Assembly: GCA_025360665.1 (NCBI GenBank)
Contig: JANYBU010000359.1
Coordinates: 1-38,263 of the forward strand
DNA: 38,263 bases
From: Nitrospira sp.
GTDB taxonomy: Bacteria; Nitrospirota; Nitrospiria; Nitrospirales; Nitrospiraceae
Direction: 5' to 3'
Made by a program: the position numbers and the translations under genes. The notes below the pieces were generated by a model. That model did no database searches, had not been told where the DNA came from, and was given only the letters and a program-made list of their open reading frames with translations. Below are positions 15,611 through 22,534 of this stretch, piece by piece. Position 1 is the first letter of the stretch, and each line of letters starts with the position of its first letter.

Positions 15611-15920
15611 ATGTTCCTGACCGCTCAGTACGCGACTCAAGCCATTTCTTGAATGAGACTTGACTCTCGCCAGAAGGCTTCCCGGCCAATAGACCTTCAA
15701 CACTGATATCTTCGTCAAGTTCCTCCCAATGAACCCCGTGGCCCTTACCAATTAATCTCCACGTATTTCGTTCGTCCAGAGTTGCATGGAGTAGTCTGGG
15801 AAACCAAGCGAGGGGAACCGAGATGGTCCGGCCATCATACAGCTCCACAACTAAGGTGTCGCTAGTTACTGTTACAGATTCGGCACGTGGAACCTCAAGG
15901 TCAACTCCTGAAGTATTCAT
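15567..15920 (-). CDS. DUF2442 domain protein
   Basis: A 117-residue protein with the DUF2442 fold: VTVTSDTLVVELYDGRTISVPLAWFPRLL spans about residues 14-42, followed by NTWRLIGKGHGVHWEELDED, the typical W-x-G-x-G-I-HWxxLDED region, and a basic Ser/Arg-rich tail. DUF2442 genes are regularly paired with DUF4160 genes and are often listed as candidate toxin-antitoxin or DNA-binding modules, without a proven function known to me. The start at 15920 has GGAGGCTTGGA upstream, within the end of the DUF4160 gene (20-base overlap), so translation is probably coupled. The C-terminus runs into attC site 4. Confidence 0.88.
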   Translation of the reverse strand: MNTSGVDLEVPRAESVTVTSDTLVVELYDGRTISVPLAWFPRLLHATLDERNTWRLIGKGHGVHWEELDEDISVEGLLAGKPSGESQVSFKKWLESRTERSGTSVTRRSSRRSKLGG

Positions 15921-16137
15921 TCCAAGCCTCCATGAGCTGCATGTGATGATCCCTGATGATTTTGTGGTTTCGACTGAGTTCTGCTCGATTAAAGCCACCG
16001 CTTCTTTGCAACCTGATAGGGTCGAGCCAGAACTTGGCGATCTTGTCCTCACGCTCGACGTGAATGTGTTGCGGTTCATCGCGATCGCCGGCGTAGAAGA
16101 ACAATCGATACGCGCCCACCTTGAGTACTGTTGTCAT
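15901..16137 (-). CDS. DUF4160 domain protein
   Basis: A 78-residue protein starting MTTVLKVGAYRLFFYAGDRD followed by EPQHIHVEREDKIAKFWLDP, the DUF4160 signature (PF13711), with its conserved EPxHIHV motif. The second half, FNRAELSRNHKIIRDHHMQL, is the usual helix. These small proteins sit beside DUF2442 proteins in many genomes and are often mobile. Start ATG at 16137; AAAGAG lies a few bases upstream. The left end of a family B repeat begins only about 15 bases further upstream, so the repeat probably replaced the native promoter or supplies one. Confidence 0.9.
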   Translation of the reverse strand: MTTVLKVGAYRLFFYAGDRDEPQHIHVEREDKIAKFWLDPIRLQRSGGFNRAELSRNHKIIRDHHMQLMEAWNEYFRS

Positions 16138-16151
16138 TTACTCTTTGTCTC

Positions 16152-16347
16152 TAACCCGCATTATTCATGAACGCTTCTGCTGCAATCGCCGATCCGCTGC
16201 TCCGACGAGCCTTCGGTCGGCGGGCTCGCCCCTCGGACCCTCAACGTACTGCACGAGTACGCCTCAGATCCTCTGGGCTCCGCGCGCCGCTCTCGCGACG
16301 CGGCTCAGCGATTTCGCGACGAACCGTCATGAATAATGTGGGCTAAC
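16152..16347. repeat. Repeat family B, copy 2 (MITE-like)
   Basis: The clearest copy. The left end TAACCCGCATTATTCATGAA and the reversed right end TAGCCCACATTATTCATGAC form imperfect terminal inverted repeats of about 20 bases. Interior ends read CTGCTGCAATCGCCGAT and GCGATTTCGCGACGAACC. It is inserted in the cassette carrying DUF4160/DUF2442, between that gene pair and the R'-like core at 16357. Confidence 0.8.
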
Positions 16348-16356
16348 TGCTCTCTC

Positions 16357-16532
16357 GCCTAACTACTAAATCTGTTGCGGGCAAGTCTACTTCAAAGCCC
16401 AATGGTTATCCACCAGTCTGGCCGGTGCCAGCCGACGGGTTATACTGCGAAGCCTGTAGCCTATCCAGCTATCAGCCCGCAGCCTACCTCTGCCAACCCA
16501 CTTTTATCAGAGACGATCGGCTGGGCTATTGC
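16357..16532 (-). repeat. Long direct repeat, copy 2, with R'-like core
   Basis: The minus-strand 3' end is GTTAGGC (16357-16363), a canonical attC R' core. The following sequence matches copy 1 at 15220 over roughly 150 bases with scattered changes. It marks the right edge of the cassette array as far as can be seen. Confidence 0.7.
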
Positions 16533-16597
16533 GTCAAACCTTCAATACCGCTGGCGGACGCTTTCAACAGCTTGCCCGCCTGCCTTCGACCGAAAAC

Positions 16598-16783
16598 CTA
16601 TTCCGGCTTAATCGACAAGAACAACGTGGCTTTCCCTCTCATGATCAGCATGAGCACCCCTTGCTTGGGTGAGAGACCGCGAACCAGTCGTTCAAAATCC
16701 TCCACGGACCGAACCGGCTTGCGGTTGATTTCTCGAATCACATCCCCCTCCCGCAGCCCGGCGCGACGGAAAGGAGAATGGCT
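16598..16783 (-). pseudogene. C-terminal PDZ fragment of an HtrA/DegP-type protease
   Basis: Read leftward from 16783 the frame gives SPFRRAGLREGDVIREINRK, PVRSVEDFERLVRGLSPKQG and VLMLIMRGKATLFLSIKPE before a TAG at 16598. GLREGDVIxEINRKPVxSVEDF is the carboxylate-loop side of the last PDZ domain of HtrA/DegP/DegQ proteases, and ATLFLSIKP is their usual C-terminus. The protease domain and the first PDZ are missing; an in-frame TAG lies at 16784-16786 and the mrp gene ends at 16802. So the gene was cut by a deletion at its 5' side, next to the cassette-array edge. Confidence 0.8.
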
Positions 16784-16801
16784 CTACGCTGGTTATCCGT
16801 A

Positions 16802-17908
16802 TCAGACGATCCCTTGGGCGCTTGTTAACACACTGGCGATTGGCGAAGAACCGGCGAGAGCCGTTTGCGCGTTCAACACGCTAATCCGTGCGGCGACCTT
16901 GGACGCCATGGCCCGGAACGCAGCAGCCAGGGGCGAGGCTGGTTCGTTGATCACGATCGGTTCACCCCAATCACCCCCAATTCTCAGTCGTGTATCCAGC
17001 GGGATGTTGCCCAGGAAGGGTATTCCAAGATTGACGGCGGCTTGCTTGCCACCACCGTGCGCAAAGATGTCGGTTCGAGTGCCGCAACGGGGGCAGATGA
17101 AATAACTCATGTTCTCGACGATCCCCAAGATCGGTACCCCGGCATCCTTGAACATACTGAGGGCTTTCACGACCACATGGACGGAGGCCCGTTGAGGAGT
17201 TGTGACGAGGACCACTCCGGCGAGGGGAACCAACTGGGTCAGACTCAACGATGCGTCGCCGGTTCCCGGGGGGAGATCGACCACGAGATAATCCAACAGC
17301 CCCCACGTCACGTCGCGGAAGAGTTGCCGCAGGGTAGTATGGACCATAGGGCCACGCCAGAGAACGGGGGCGTCTTCGGGAATCAAGCTGCCCAGAGAGA
17401 TGAAACGGACACCATGGCGCTCCAGTGGCGTGAGCCGATTCTCAGCTGCCTTCGGTGCACTGCGGTCGCCCATCATGATGGGCACATCCGGGCCATACAG
17501 ATCCGCGTCCAACAGGCCCACCTTTGCGCCGGCCATTCCCAATGCGACGGCCAGATTGACGGCAACGGTGGTTTTACCCACTCCGCCCTTCACGCTGCCG
17601 ACCGCGACAATGTTTTTCACATCAGGCAAGAGATTCTGTTGGCCTGGGAACGTTGCCGCGGTCACCGTCGCCGTGAAACGCACCTCGACCTGATTGACTC
17701 CGGGTAGGTTCAGGAGCGCCTGCCGGCATTGTTGTTCAATATCGGTTTGCAGGGGGCAGGCGGGAGTCGTCAGGTTCACGGTGACTCGCACGGTGTCTTC
17801 GCGAATCTCGACACCGGTAACCATGTTTAGGGACACGAGATCGCGGCCCAGCTCAGGGTCTTGGACAGCCCGGAGTGCCGCAAGCACGTCTTCAACTGTG
17901 ATCATCAT
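16802..17908 (-). CDS. Mrp/NBP35-type P-loop ATPase, Fe-S carrier
   Basis: A 368-residue ApbC/Mrp family protein that carries and transfers 4Fe-4S clusters. The N-terminal MIP18/DUF59 domain (VEDVLAALRAVQDPELGRDL, TTPACPL) covers residues 1-85. The ParA-like ATPase follows: deviant Walker A VGSVKGGVGKTTVAVNLA near 105, DADLYGPDVPIMMG, DYLVVDLPPGTGDASLSLTQ, and the cluster-binding CPRC in YFICPRCGTRTDIF. A start at 17908 or the next ATG (17905) fits the domain; AACAGGTCACG precedes. The unusual end (ALAGSSPIASVLTSAQGIV) goes beyond the normal family C-terminus. It follows the HypE-like gene on the same strand, after about 130 bases with a hexamer repeat. Confidence 0.92.
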   Translation of the reverse strand: MMITVEDVLAALRAVQDPELGRDLVSLNMVTGVEIREDTVRVTVNLTTPACPLQTDIEQQCRQALLNLPGVNQVEVRFTATVTAATFPGQQNLLPDVKNIVAVGSVKGGVGKTTVAVNLAVALGMAGAKVGLLDADLYGPDVPIMMGDRSAPKAAENRLTPLERHGVRFISLGSLIPEDAPVLWRGPMVHTTLRQLFRDVTWGLLDYLVVDLPPGTGDASLSLTQLVPLAGVVLVTTPQRASVHVVVKALSMFKDAGVPILGIVENMSYFICPRCGTRTDIFAHGGGKQAAVNLGIPFLGNIPLDTRLRIGGDWGEPIVINEPASPLAAAFRAMASKVAARISVLNAQTALAGSSPIASVLTSAQGIV

Positions 17909-17988
17909 CGTGACCTGTTGATCTTGATCCAATGACCACACACCACTCCAGAACATTTCCGGCTGGTCTCCAACGCATGTACCTTCTC

Positions 17989-18012
17989 CATGTGCATGTG
18001 CATGTGCATGTG
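17989..18012. repeat. Hexamer tandem repeat, four copies of CATGTG
   Basis: Four perfect CATGTG units lie in the gap between the HypE-like stop and the mrp start. On the minus strand, in the mrp frame, they would encode alternating His and Ala (PHAHAHAHGEG), but no ATG, GTG or TTG in that frame precedes them. Confidence 0.7.
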
Positions 18013-18035
18013 GGTCATACTTTCTGTCTATCCGC

Positions 18036-19136
18036 TTAGAGTCCTGGCCTGAATGAAAAATTCAGCACACGTGTCATTTCATCCGCGGGGAAGCGGGGAA
18101 CCGGGCGGACCAGTCTCCCCTCGGTTACAAATGTGACTCTCTTCCGAGCCGGGACGATGGTGCCGATGCGTGTCGCTGCAATGCCCGATCGGGTTAGGCG
18201 TCGGAGGATCGCCTGCATCCGGCTTGGGTCCGCACAGATGATGAGGGCACCTGACGCAATGGCCCCGAGAGGATTCATGCCGAAGTCGTCACAGAGTCGG
18301 CGTCCCTCTGGCAGAATTGGGATCGCCCGTTCGTCAACCTGGACTCCAACCTGGGCAGCCTCTGCGAGTTCATACAGGGCCGCGCTCAGGCCGCCTTCTG
18401 TCGGATCATGCATCGCATGAACTCCGCCGACCGCCAGGGCAATGGTCGCGTCACGGACGATGCTCACGCCGGGGTCTGTGAAATACCGACGGCACCGGGC
18501 CACGAATCGCGCCGAGTAGCGATGCCGGAGTTCCTTGCTCTTCTCACGTGCCAGGATCGAAACCGCTTCGATCGGGATGCCCTTCGTGAGCAACACGGCG
18601 TCTCCCACGCGGGCCCCTGCTGTGGTGATCAATCGGTTTTTTGGGCACTGTCCAAGAAGGCAGCCGACGACCACGGGTCGAGTCACCGCGCCGGTCACCT
18701 CCGTATGACCGCCGCACAGTGAGATCTTCAGTCTGCAGCAGGCTCTCCCGATCTGCGAAAAGATACGGGACACCTCGGCCCTCGTGGTTGTCCAGGCCGG
18801 CAGCAAAATTGTAGCGAAAAACCAGCGAGGCAGGGCACCCATCGTGGCAAGATCATTGGCATTGATGGCGAGCGCGTAGGCGCCAATCTCATCCGTCACA
18901 AAGGTGATGGGATCTGTTTTGACAATCACATACTCTCCACCTACGTCGAGAGCGGCAGCATCAAGACCGATCCCGGCACCCACGATGACGCGTGAGTCGC
19001 GGTTTCTGGTGTAGCGGGCCAGCAGGGTGCGCAGCAACGTGACCGGGAGCTTTCCGATCGGGAGCGAACGGCCTCCCCGCCCGGGCGATACCGCTGCTGT
19101 GAGACTCGTGCTGTTGGTGAAATGAAAAGAACCCAT
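18036..19136 (-). CDS. HypE-like AIR-synthase-family protein
   Basis: A 366-residue ATP-binding protein of the PurM/HypE/SelD superfamily. Motifs include VGAGIGLDAAALDVG, the AIRS dimer-interface NANDLATMGALPRWFFATIL, GGHTEVT, DAVLLTKGIPIEAVSILARE and HDPTEGGLSAALYELAEAA. True HypE proteins end in PRIC, whose cysteine is modified to thiocyanate; this one ends NFSFRPGL and lacks it, so hydrogenase cyanide-ligand synthesis is unlikely. Similar HypE-like proteins without hydrogenases exist in archaea, with unknown substrate. The start MGSFHFTNSTS at 19136 is chosen because longer versions run back into the zinc-ribbon gene; ribosome site weak. It lies between zinc-ribbon/RtcB and Mrp in one leftward group. 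Confidence 0.85.
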   Translation of the reverse strand: MGSFHFTNSTSLTAAVSPGRGGRSLPIGKLPVTLLRTLLARYTRNRDSRVIVGAGIGLDAAALDVGGEYVIVKTDPITFVTDEIGAYALAINANDLATMGALPRWFFATILLPAWTTTRAEVSRIFSQIGRACCRLKISLCGGHTEVTGAVTRPVVVGCLLGQCPKNRLITTAGARVGDAVLLTKGIPIEAVSILAREKSKELRHRYSARFVARCRRYFTDPGVSIVRDATIALAVGGVHAMHDPTEGGLSAALYELAEAAQVGVQVDERAIPILPEGRRLCDDFGMNPLGAIASGALIICADPSRMQAILRRLTRSGIAATRIGTIVPARKRVTFVTEGRLVRPVPRFPADEMTRVLNFSFRPGL

Positions 19137-19164
19137 CCGAACGGTATTCGGCGACACCCAGAGC

Positions 19165-19377
19165 CTAAGCCGGCCCGCCGCCTTCCTTTTCGATCTTGCG
19201 TTTCTTGGACACCGCTTCTGCCTGCACCACGTTCTTGCAATGCTCACACACCCAGTGGCCATACAACAGCGCCGGCCCCACCACTCCGCAGAGAAGACAA
19301 TAGCTAGGTTCTTCGAACGGCGGCTTCTCCTCTCGTTTTTCTTCCCTGTTCTGTTCCGTTTTCTCCGACTTCACCAT
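19165..19377 (-). CDS. Small zinc-ribbon protein, 70 aa
   Basis: Starts with a highly charged Glu/Lys/Arg segment (MVKSEKTEQNREEKREEKPP), then YCLLCGVVGPALLYGHWVCEHCKNVV, where two CxxC pairs 18 residues apart form a likely zinc ribbon. The C-terminus is basic (KKRKIEKEGGG). GGAGGCTACG lies right upstream of the ATG at 19377. The family is not recognised; such proteins often bind nucleic acid or a protein partner. It follows RtcB by 56 bases and precedes the HypE-like gene by 28, so it is part of the same transcript. Confidence 0.8.
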   Translation of the reverse strand: MVKSEKTEQNREEKREEKPPFEEPSYCLLCGVVGPALLYGHWVCEHCKNVVQAEAVSKKRKIEKEGGGPA

Positions 19378-19433
19378 CGTAGCCTCCGTTGTATCTCAAG
19401 CGATCGTCGTGTGATGCTCTGACCTATTTTCTC

Positions 19434-20864
19434 CTACCCCTTCACACAAATGAGCGGTTCAAGCCTGGCGACCTTCCGCGCCAGGTGCGCGTCATCCGCC
19501 GCGTCCACCACCTCACTGACATTCTTGTACGCGCCTGGCGCTTCCTCGGCGACTCCCCTCATGGATGGACTGCGAATCAGAATTCCACGCGAGGCTAACT
19601 CCTTCACCACATCTCGACCATGCCACTGTCGAAGCGCCTGATGCCGACTCATACTGCGACCAGCTCCATGACAGGCAGACCCGAACGCCAACGTCATGCT
19701 CTCCTCTGTCCCCACAAGCACATACGAGGCCGTGCCCATCGTGCCGCCGATCAGGACCGGTTGGCCCACGGCTCGTAAGGCTGGGGGAATATCAGGATGG
19801 CCGGGGCCGAAGGCTCGCGTCGCTCCCTTGCGATGGACGAAGAGACGAGTGGCCGTTCCGTCGATAACATGCTCTTCGACTTTGCAGGTGTTATGGGAGA
19901 CGTCGTACAGCAGTGCGAGCGTGGCTTGTGGCAACAGGTCGGCGAAGACCTGCCTAACGAGATGCGTGACGATCTGACGATTGGCAAGTGCGCAATTGAT
20001 CGCTGCCCGCATTGCGCCAAGATATTCTTGTCCCACTTCGGAGTTAATCGGGGCACAGGCCAATTCACGATCCGGCAGTTCGATGTGGTAACGAGCTGCG
20101 CTCATGACCATGCTCTTGAGGAACTCGGTGCCGATCTGATGGCCGAGTCCACGCGAGCCGCAATGGATGCTGACGACAAGGTCTCCTGCACGGAATCCAA
20201 AGATCGCCGCCGCTTCTGCATCGAAGATCTGCACGACCTGTTGCACTTCGAGATAGTGGTTCCCTGAACCGAGCGTCCCCATCTCATCCTGCTGGCGTTT
20301 CTTGGCGTAATCCGATACGCACTCTGGTTTAGCGCCGGTCATGCGGCCGTGCTCCTCGATGAATTCAAGATCCTCATGCATCCCGTAGCCCTGTCCCACT
20401 GCCCAGCTTGCGCCTCCGGTAAGCATGGCATCCATCTCGTGCCGATCCAAGTGCACCTTCCCGGTACTTCCTACGCCGGCGGGAATGCGATGAAACAAGG
20501 CATCAGCCAGTTGCTCCTTCACCGGCTGAAGATCTTCGACCGTGAGTCCCGTGCGAAGCGCCCGGACTCCACAGGAAATGTCGAAGCCCACACCGCCGGC
20601 AGACACGACCCCTCCGAGATCGGGATCGAACGCGGCGACTCCGCCGATGGGAAACCCATAGCCCCAATGGGCATCGGGCATCGCATAGGAGGCTCGGACG
20701 ATCCCCGGTAGGGTTGCGACGTTCGTGACTTGTTCATAGACCTTCTCGTCCATGTCACGAACCAGAGCTTCGCTGGCATAAATCACGCCTGGCACCCGCA
20801 TCTTGCCGCGAGGAGAAATGTGCCATTCGTCGGGCCCTCGTCGCTTCAACAGGTTGAGATCCAT
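19434..20864 (-). CDS. rtcB: RNA ligase RtcB
   Basis: A 476-residue RtcB, the GTP- and Mn-dependent ligase joining 2',3'-cyclic phosphate (or 3'-phosphate) RNA ends to 5'-OH ends. It is collinear with the archaeal type: MPDAHWGYGFPIGGVAAFD, VGFDISCGVRALRTG with the metal-binding Cys, HEDLEFIEEHGRM, DEMGTLGSGNHYLEVQ, SIHCGSRGLGHQIG, VSHNTCKVEEH, and SACHGAGRSMSRHQA with the histidine that is guanylylated. The final CVKG matches the usual C-terminus. The start ATG at 20864 (a GTG lies one codon earlier) follows GAGGCAG. Archease is encoded upstream, separated by a family A repeat. Confidence 0.97.
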   Translation of the reverse strand: MDLNLLKRRGPDEWHISPRGKMRVPGVIYASEALVRDMDEKVYEQVTNVATLPGIVRASYAMPDAHWGYGFPIGGVAAFDPDLGGVVSAGGVGFDISCGVRALRTGLTVEDLQPVKEQLADALFHRIPAGVGSTGKVHLDRHEMDAMLTGGASWAVGQGYGMHEDLEFIEEHGRMTGAKPECVSDYAKKRQQDEMGTLGSGNHYLEVQQVVQIFDAEAAAIFGFRAGDLVVSIHCGSRGLGHQIGTEFLKSMVMSAARYHIELPDRELACAPINSEVGQEYLGAMRAAINCALANRQIVTHLVRQVFADLLPQATLALLYDVSHNTCKVEEHVIDGTATRLFVHRKGATRAFGPGHPDIPPALRAVGQPVLIGGTMGTASYVLVGTEESMTLAFGSACHGAGRSMSRHQALRQWHGRDVVKELASRGILIRSPSMRGVAEEAPGAYKNVSEVVDAADDAHLARKVARLEPLICVKG

Positions 20865-20966
20865 CACTGCCTCATTTCTTAATGCGATCTAGCAGATTTT
20901 CATAAACCATTTGGGGCCGGAGAAAATACGCGACTATAGAAAGCCACGGACGGGTCCAGAAGCTCC

Positions 20967-21093
20967 AGCAGGCTGTTCAAAAAGGCCGGCCAGCAAGGCC
21001 GCAGCAAGCGAAGAGGCGAGGCGTACGCTTCGGTACGTTGAGCCTCTGCGCGACGCGAGAACGCCGCTGGCGGCATTTTTCAACAGCCTGCTA
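20967..21093. repeat. Repeat family A, copy 2 (TIR element)
   Basis: About 127 bases, bounded by AGCAGGCTGTTCAAAAAG and CATTTTTCAACAGCCTGC plus TA. It contains an inner palindrome around GCGTACGCTTCGGTACG. It sits exactly between archease and rtcB; its last bases (CTA) form the archease TAG stop on the minus strand. Confidence 0.85.
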
Positions 21094-21534
21094 CACATCC
21101 ACCACACACTGCGCTACCCAGCGCCCCTCCTCATCCTGCTTCAGGGAGAGCTCGGTGTAGGTCGCGCCTTTCACTTCGACGTCCGGTTGATGTCGCGCCA
21201 CCTCGATCGGCTCTCCCCATGCCGTCGCGTGCAATGAATGGTCGTTGAAGCGAACGTTGAAGCGGCTGAACAGCATCCTTCTCGTGGCCATTTCATAGAC
21301 GAGCGCATTCAGCCAATCGACCAGCAGCAACTCATCATCAGGCGCCTCACAGACGATCGGCACCGATTGTGTTGGAGCGACAGACCCTAGATCCGTGATC
21401 ACGGCCGTCAAGGCCTGCGCCGCGCATTCAAACGCCTCTTCCTTGGTTGAACCAATACCTCGCACACCGACATCGGCCTGATGCGGGAAATGTTCCCAGC
21501 TTCCTTGCACGGTCTCGGAACGAGGGGGGTGCAT
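21091..21534 (-). CDS. Archease, RtcB activator
   Basis: A 147-residue archease (PF01951), which speeds RtcB guanylylation and lets it turn over repeatedly. It starts MHPPRSETVQGSWEHFPHQA, with the conserved HxADVGVRGxGxT(K)EEAFECAAQAL helix, then DDELLLVDWLNALVYEMATR, RRMLFSRFNVRF and the C-terminal GATYTELSLKQDEEGRWVAQ. Conserved acidic residues for metal binding are in HQADVG and the final VVDV. The start at 21534 follows ACGAGGAT. Its TAG stop comes from the inserted family A element; archeases often end with ...VVDV or close to it, so little seems lost. The element separates it from rtcB, but the orientation is kept. Confidence 0.93.
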   Translation of the reverse strand: MHPPRSETVQGSWEHFPHQADVGVRGIGSTKEEAFECAAQALTAVITDLGSVAPTQSVPIVCEAPDDELLLVDWLNALVYEMATRRMLFSRFNVRFNDHSLHATAWGEPIEVARHQPDVEVKGATYTELSLKQDEEGRWVAQCVVDV

Positions 21535-21609
21535 GATTAATGATCCTCGTAAAGATTGCAGATCGTCACAGAACACTTCTTGTGCCTGTGCCTCTGTACC
21601 GCTCCATTC

Positions 21610-22527
21610 CTAAAGCCAGTCCTGTTGAGCCTTCTCCGCCTTTTCTCCCCACATCGCACTGAGGGGGATCTCGGTGAGCACGTAGGCTCCCGGGTTAAGT
21701 TGTGGAAGGGCGCGAGCGGCAGCGACCATGACCTGAGCCGTCAGGACGGCGTCGTCTAAGCGCGCTTCCAATAGCAAATGGTGGTGTCCGAATCGTCCCG
21801 GAGGGCCTCGTCGATCGAGGACCACTCCCCGCCCTTCTTGTTCCAGCTCCGCGAGACTCTCAACGGGAAAGACCTGCGTGTTTTCACGGAGAAAGAGGGG
21901 ATCGGCACGGACGGCTTGAGTGATCCTGTCTGCATCCGCTCCCTGCTCCAATTCGACATAGACGTACCGCTGCAATCTCCCATCGGTGGCTCGCACTTCG
22001 GCACACAGAGCATCCTTCACCCCGACCATGCTCCGGGCCATCGTGGTGTGACGGAGACTGATGCCTGTGTGATGCCGCGTCTCCGTCGATCCCCCCGGCG
22101 TCAACAGGGCAAACCACGAGCGGAACACCGACAGCGCGCCGGGGTCCCATCCCGCTCCCACGATAGCCTGCGCCCTATGATGGAGGGCCACCTTGTGGAT
22201 TGCGTTCTTATGGGCATGAAGCGCCTCCCCATGCAGCGTGGCACAGTCCACGATCGGAATTCCATGCTGAAGGATCTGATACGCAGTCTCCATGACGGCG
22301 TTTGTCGGCACACAGAGGAGCGCTACGTCGACATCCCTCGCCTGACCGATGTGGGTGGTCACTGGAATGGATCGGAGTGTCTCCGGGAGCTTTCCCCCTG
22401 CACTTGCCGCTCGACGCACGATGGCCGCCAGACTGAGATCGTGGCTCAGGGAGATGAGTTCCGCACAGACCTGTCCCACCCTGCCGAACCCGACGACTGC
22501 GAGACGTAATGGTTTCACGGGTGACAT
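21610..22527 (-). CDS. meso-Diaminopimelate dehydrogenase-like oxidoreductase
   Basis: A 305-residue NAD(P)-dependent enzyme starting MSPVKPLRLAVVGFGRVGQV, a Rossmann GxGxxG motif, followed by VALLCVPTNAV near residue 75. VGAGWDPGALSVFRSWFALL near 140 and ISLRHTTMARSMVGVKDAL near 175 resemble the IISVGWDPGxFS and GVKDA segments of meso-DAP D-dehydrogenase (Ddh), which reductively aminates tetrahydrodipicolinate. It differs from classic Ddh in several places, so the substrate may not be DAP; it could be a related amino-acid dehydrogenase. The start at 22527 has GGGAGCGA upstream and lies 7 bases after the nitroreductase stop. Confidence 0.78.
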   Translation of the reverse strand: MSPVKPLRLAVVGFGRVGQVCAELISLSHDLSLAAIVRRAASAGGKLPETLRSIPVTTHIGQARDVDVALLCVPTNAVMETAYQILQHGIPIVDCATLHGEALHAHKNAIHKVALHHRAQAIVGAGWDPGALSVFRSWFALLTPGGSTETRHHTGISLRHTTMARSMVGVKDALCAEVRATDGRLQRYVYVELEQGADADRITQAVRADPLFLRENTQVFPVESLAELEQEGRGVVLDRRGPPGRFGHHHLLLEARLDDAVLTAQVMVAAARALPQLNPGAYVLTEIPLSAMWGEKAEKAQQDWL

Positions 22528-22534
22528 TCGCTCC

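Noticed and set aside
16425..17105. Rightward 226-residue frame over the HtrA fragment and mrp
   Set aside because: It overlaps the mrp gene on the opposite strand, and its composition is that of an antisense shadow.
18036..19262. Longer start (19262) for the HypE-like protein
   Set aside because: It would overlap the zinc-ribbon gene for about 100 bases and add a Cys/Arg-rich stretch not seen in the family.
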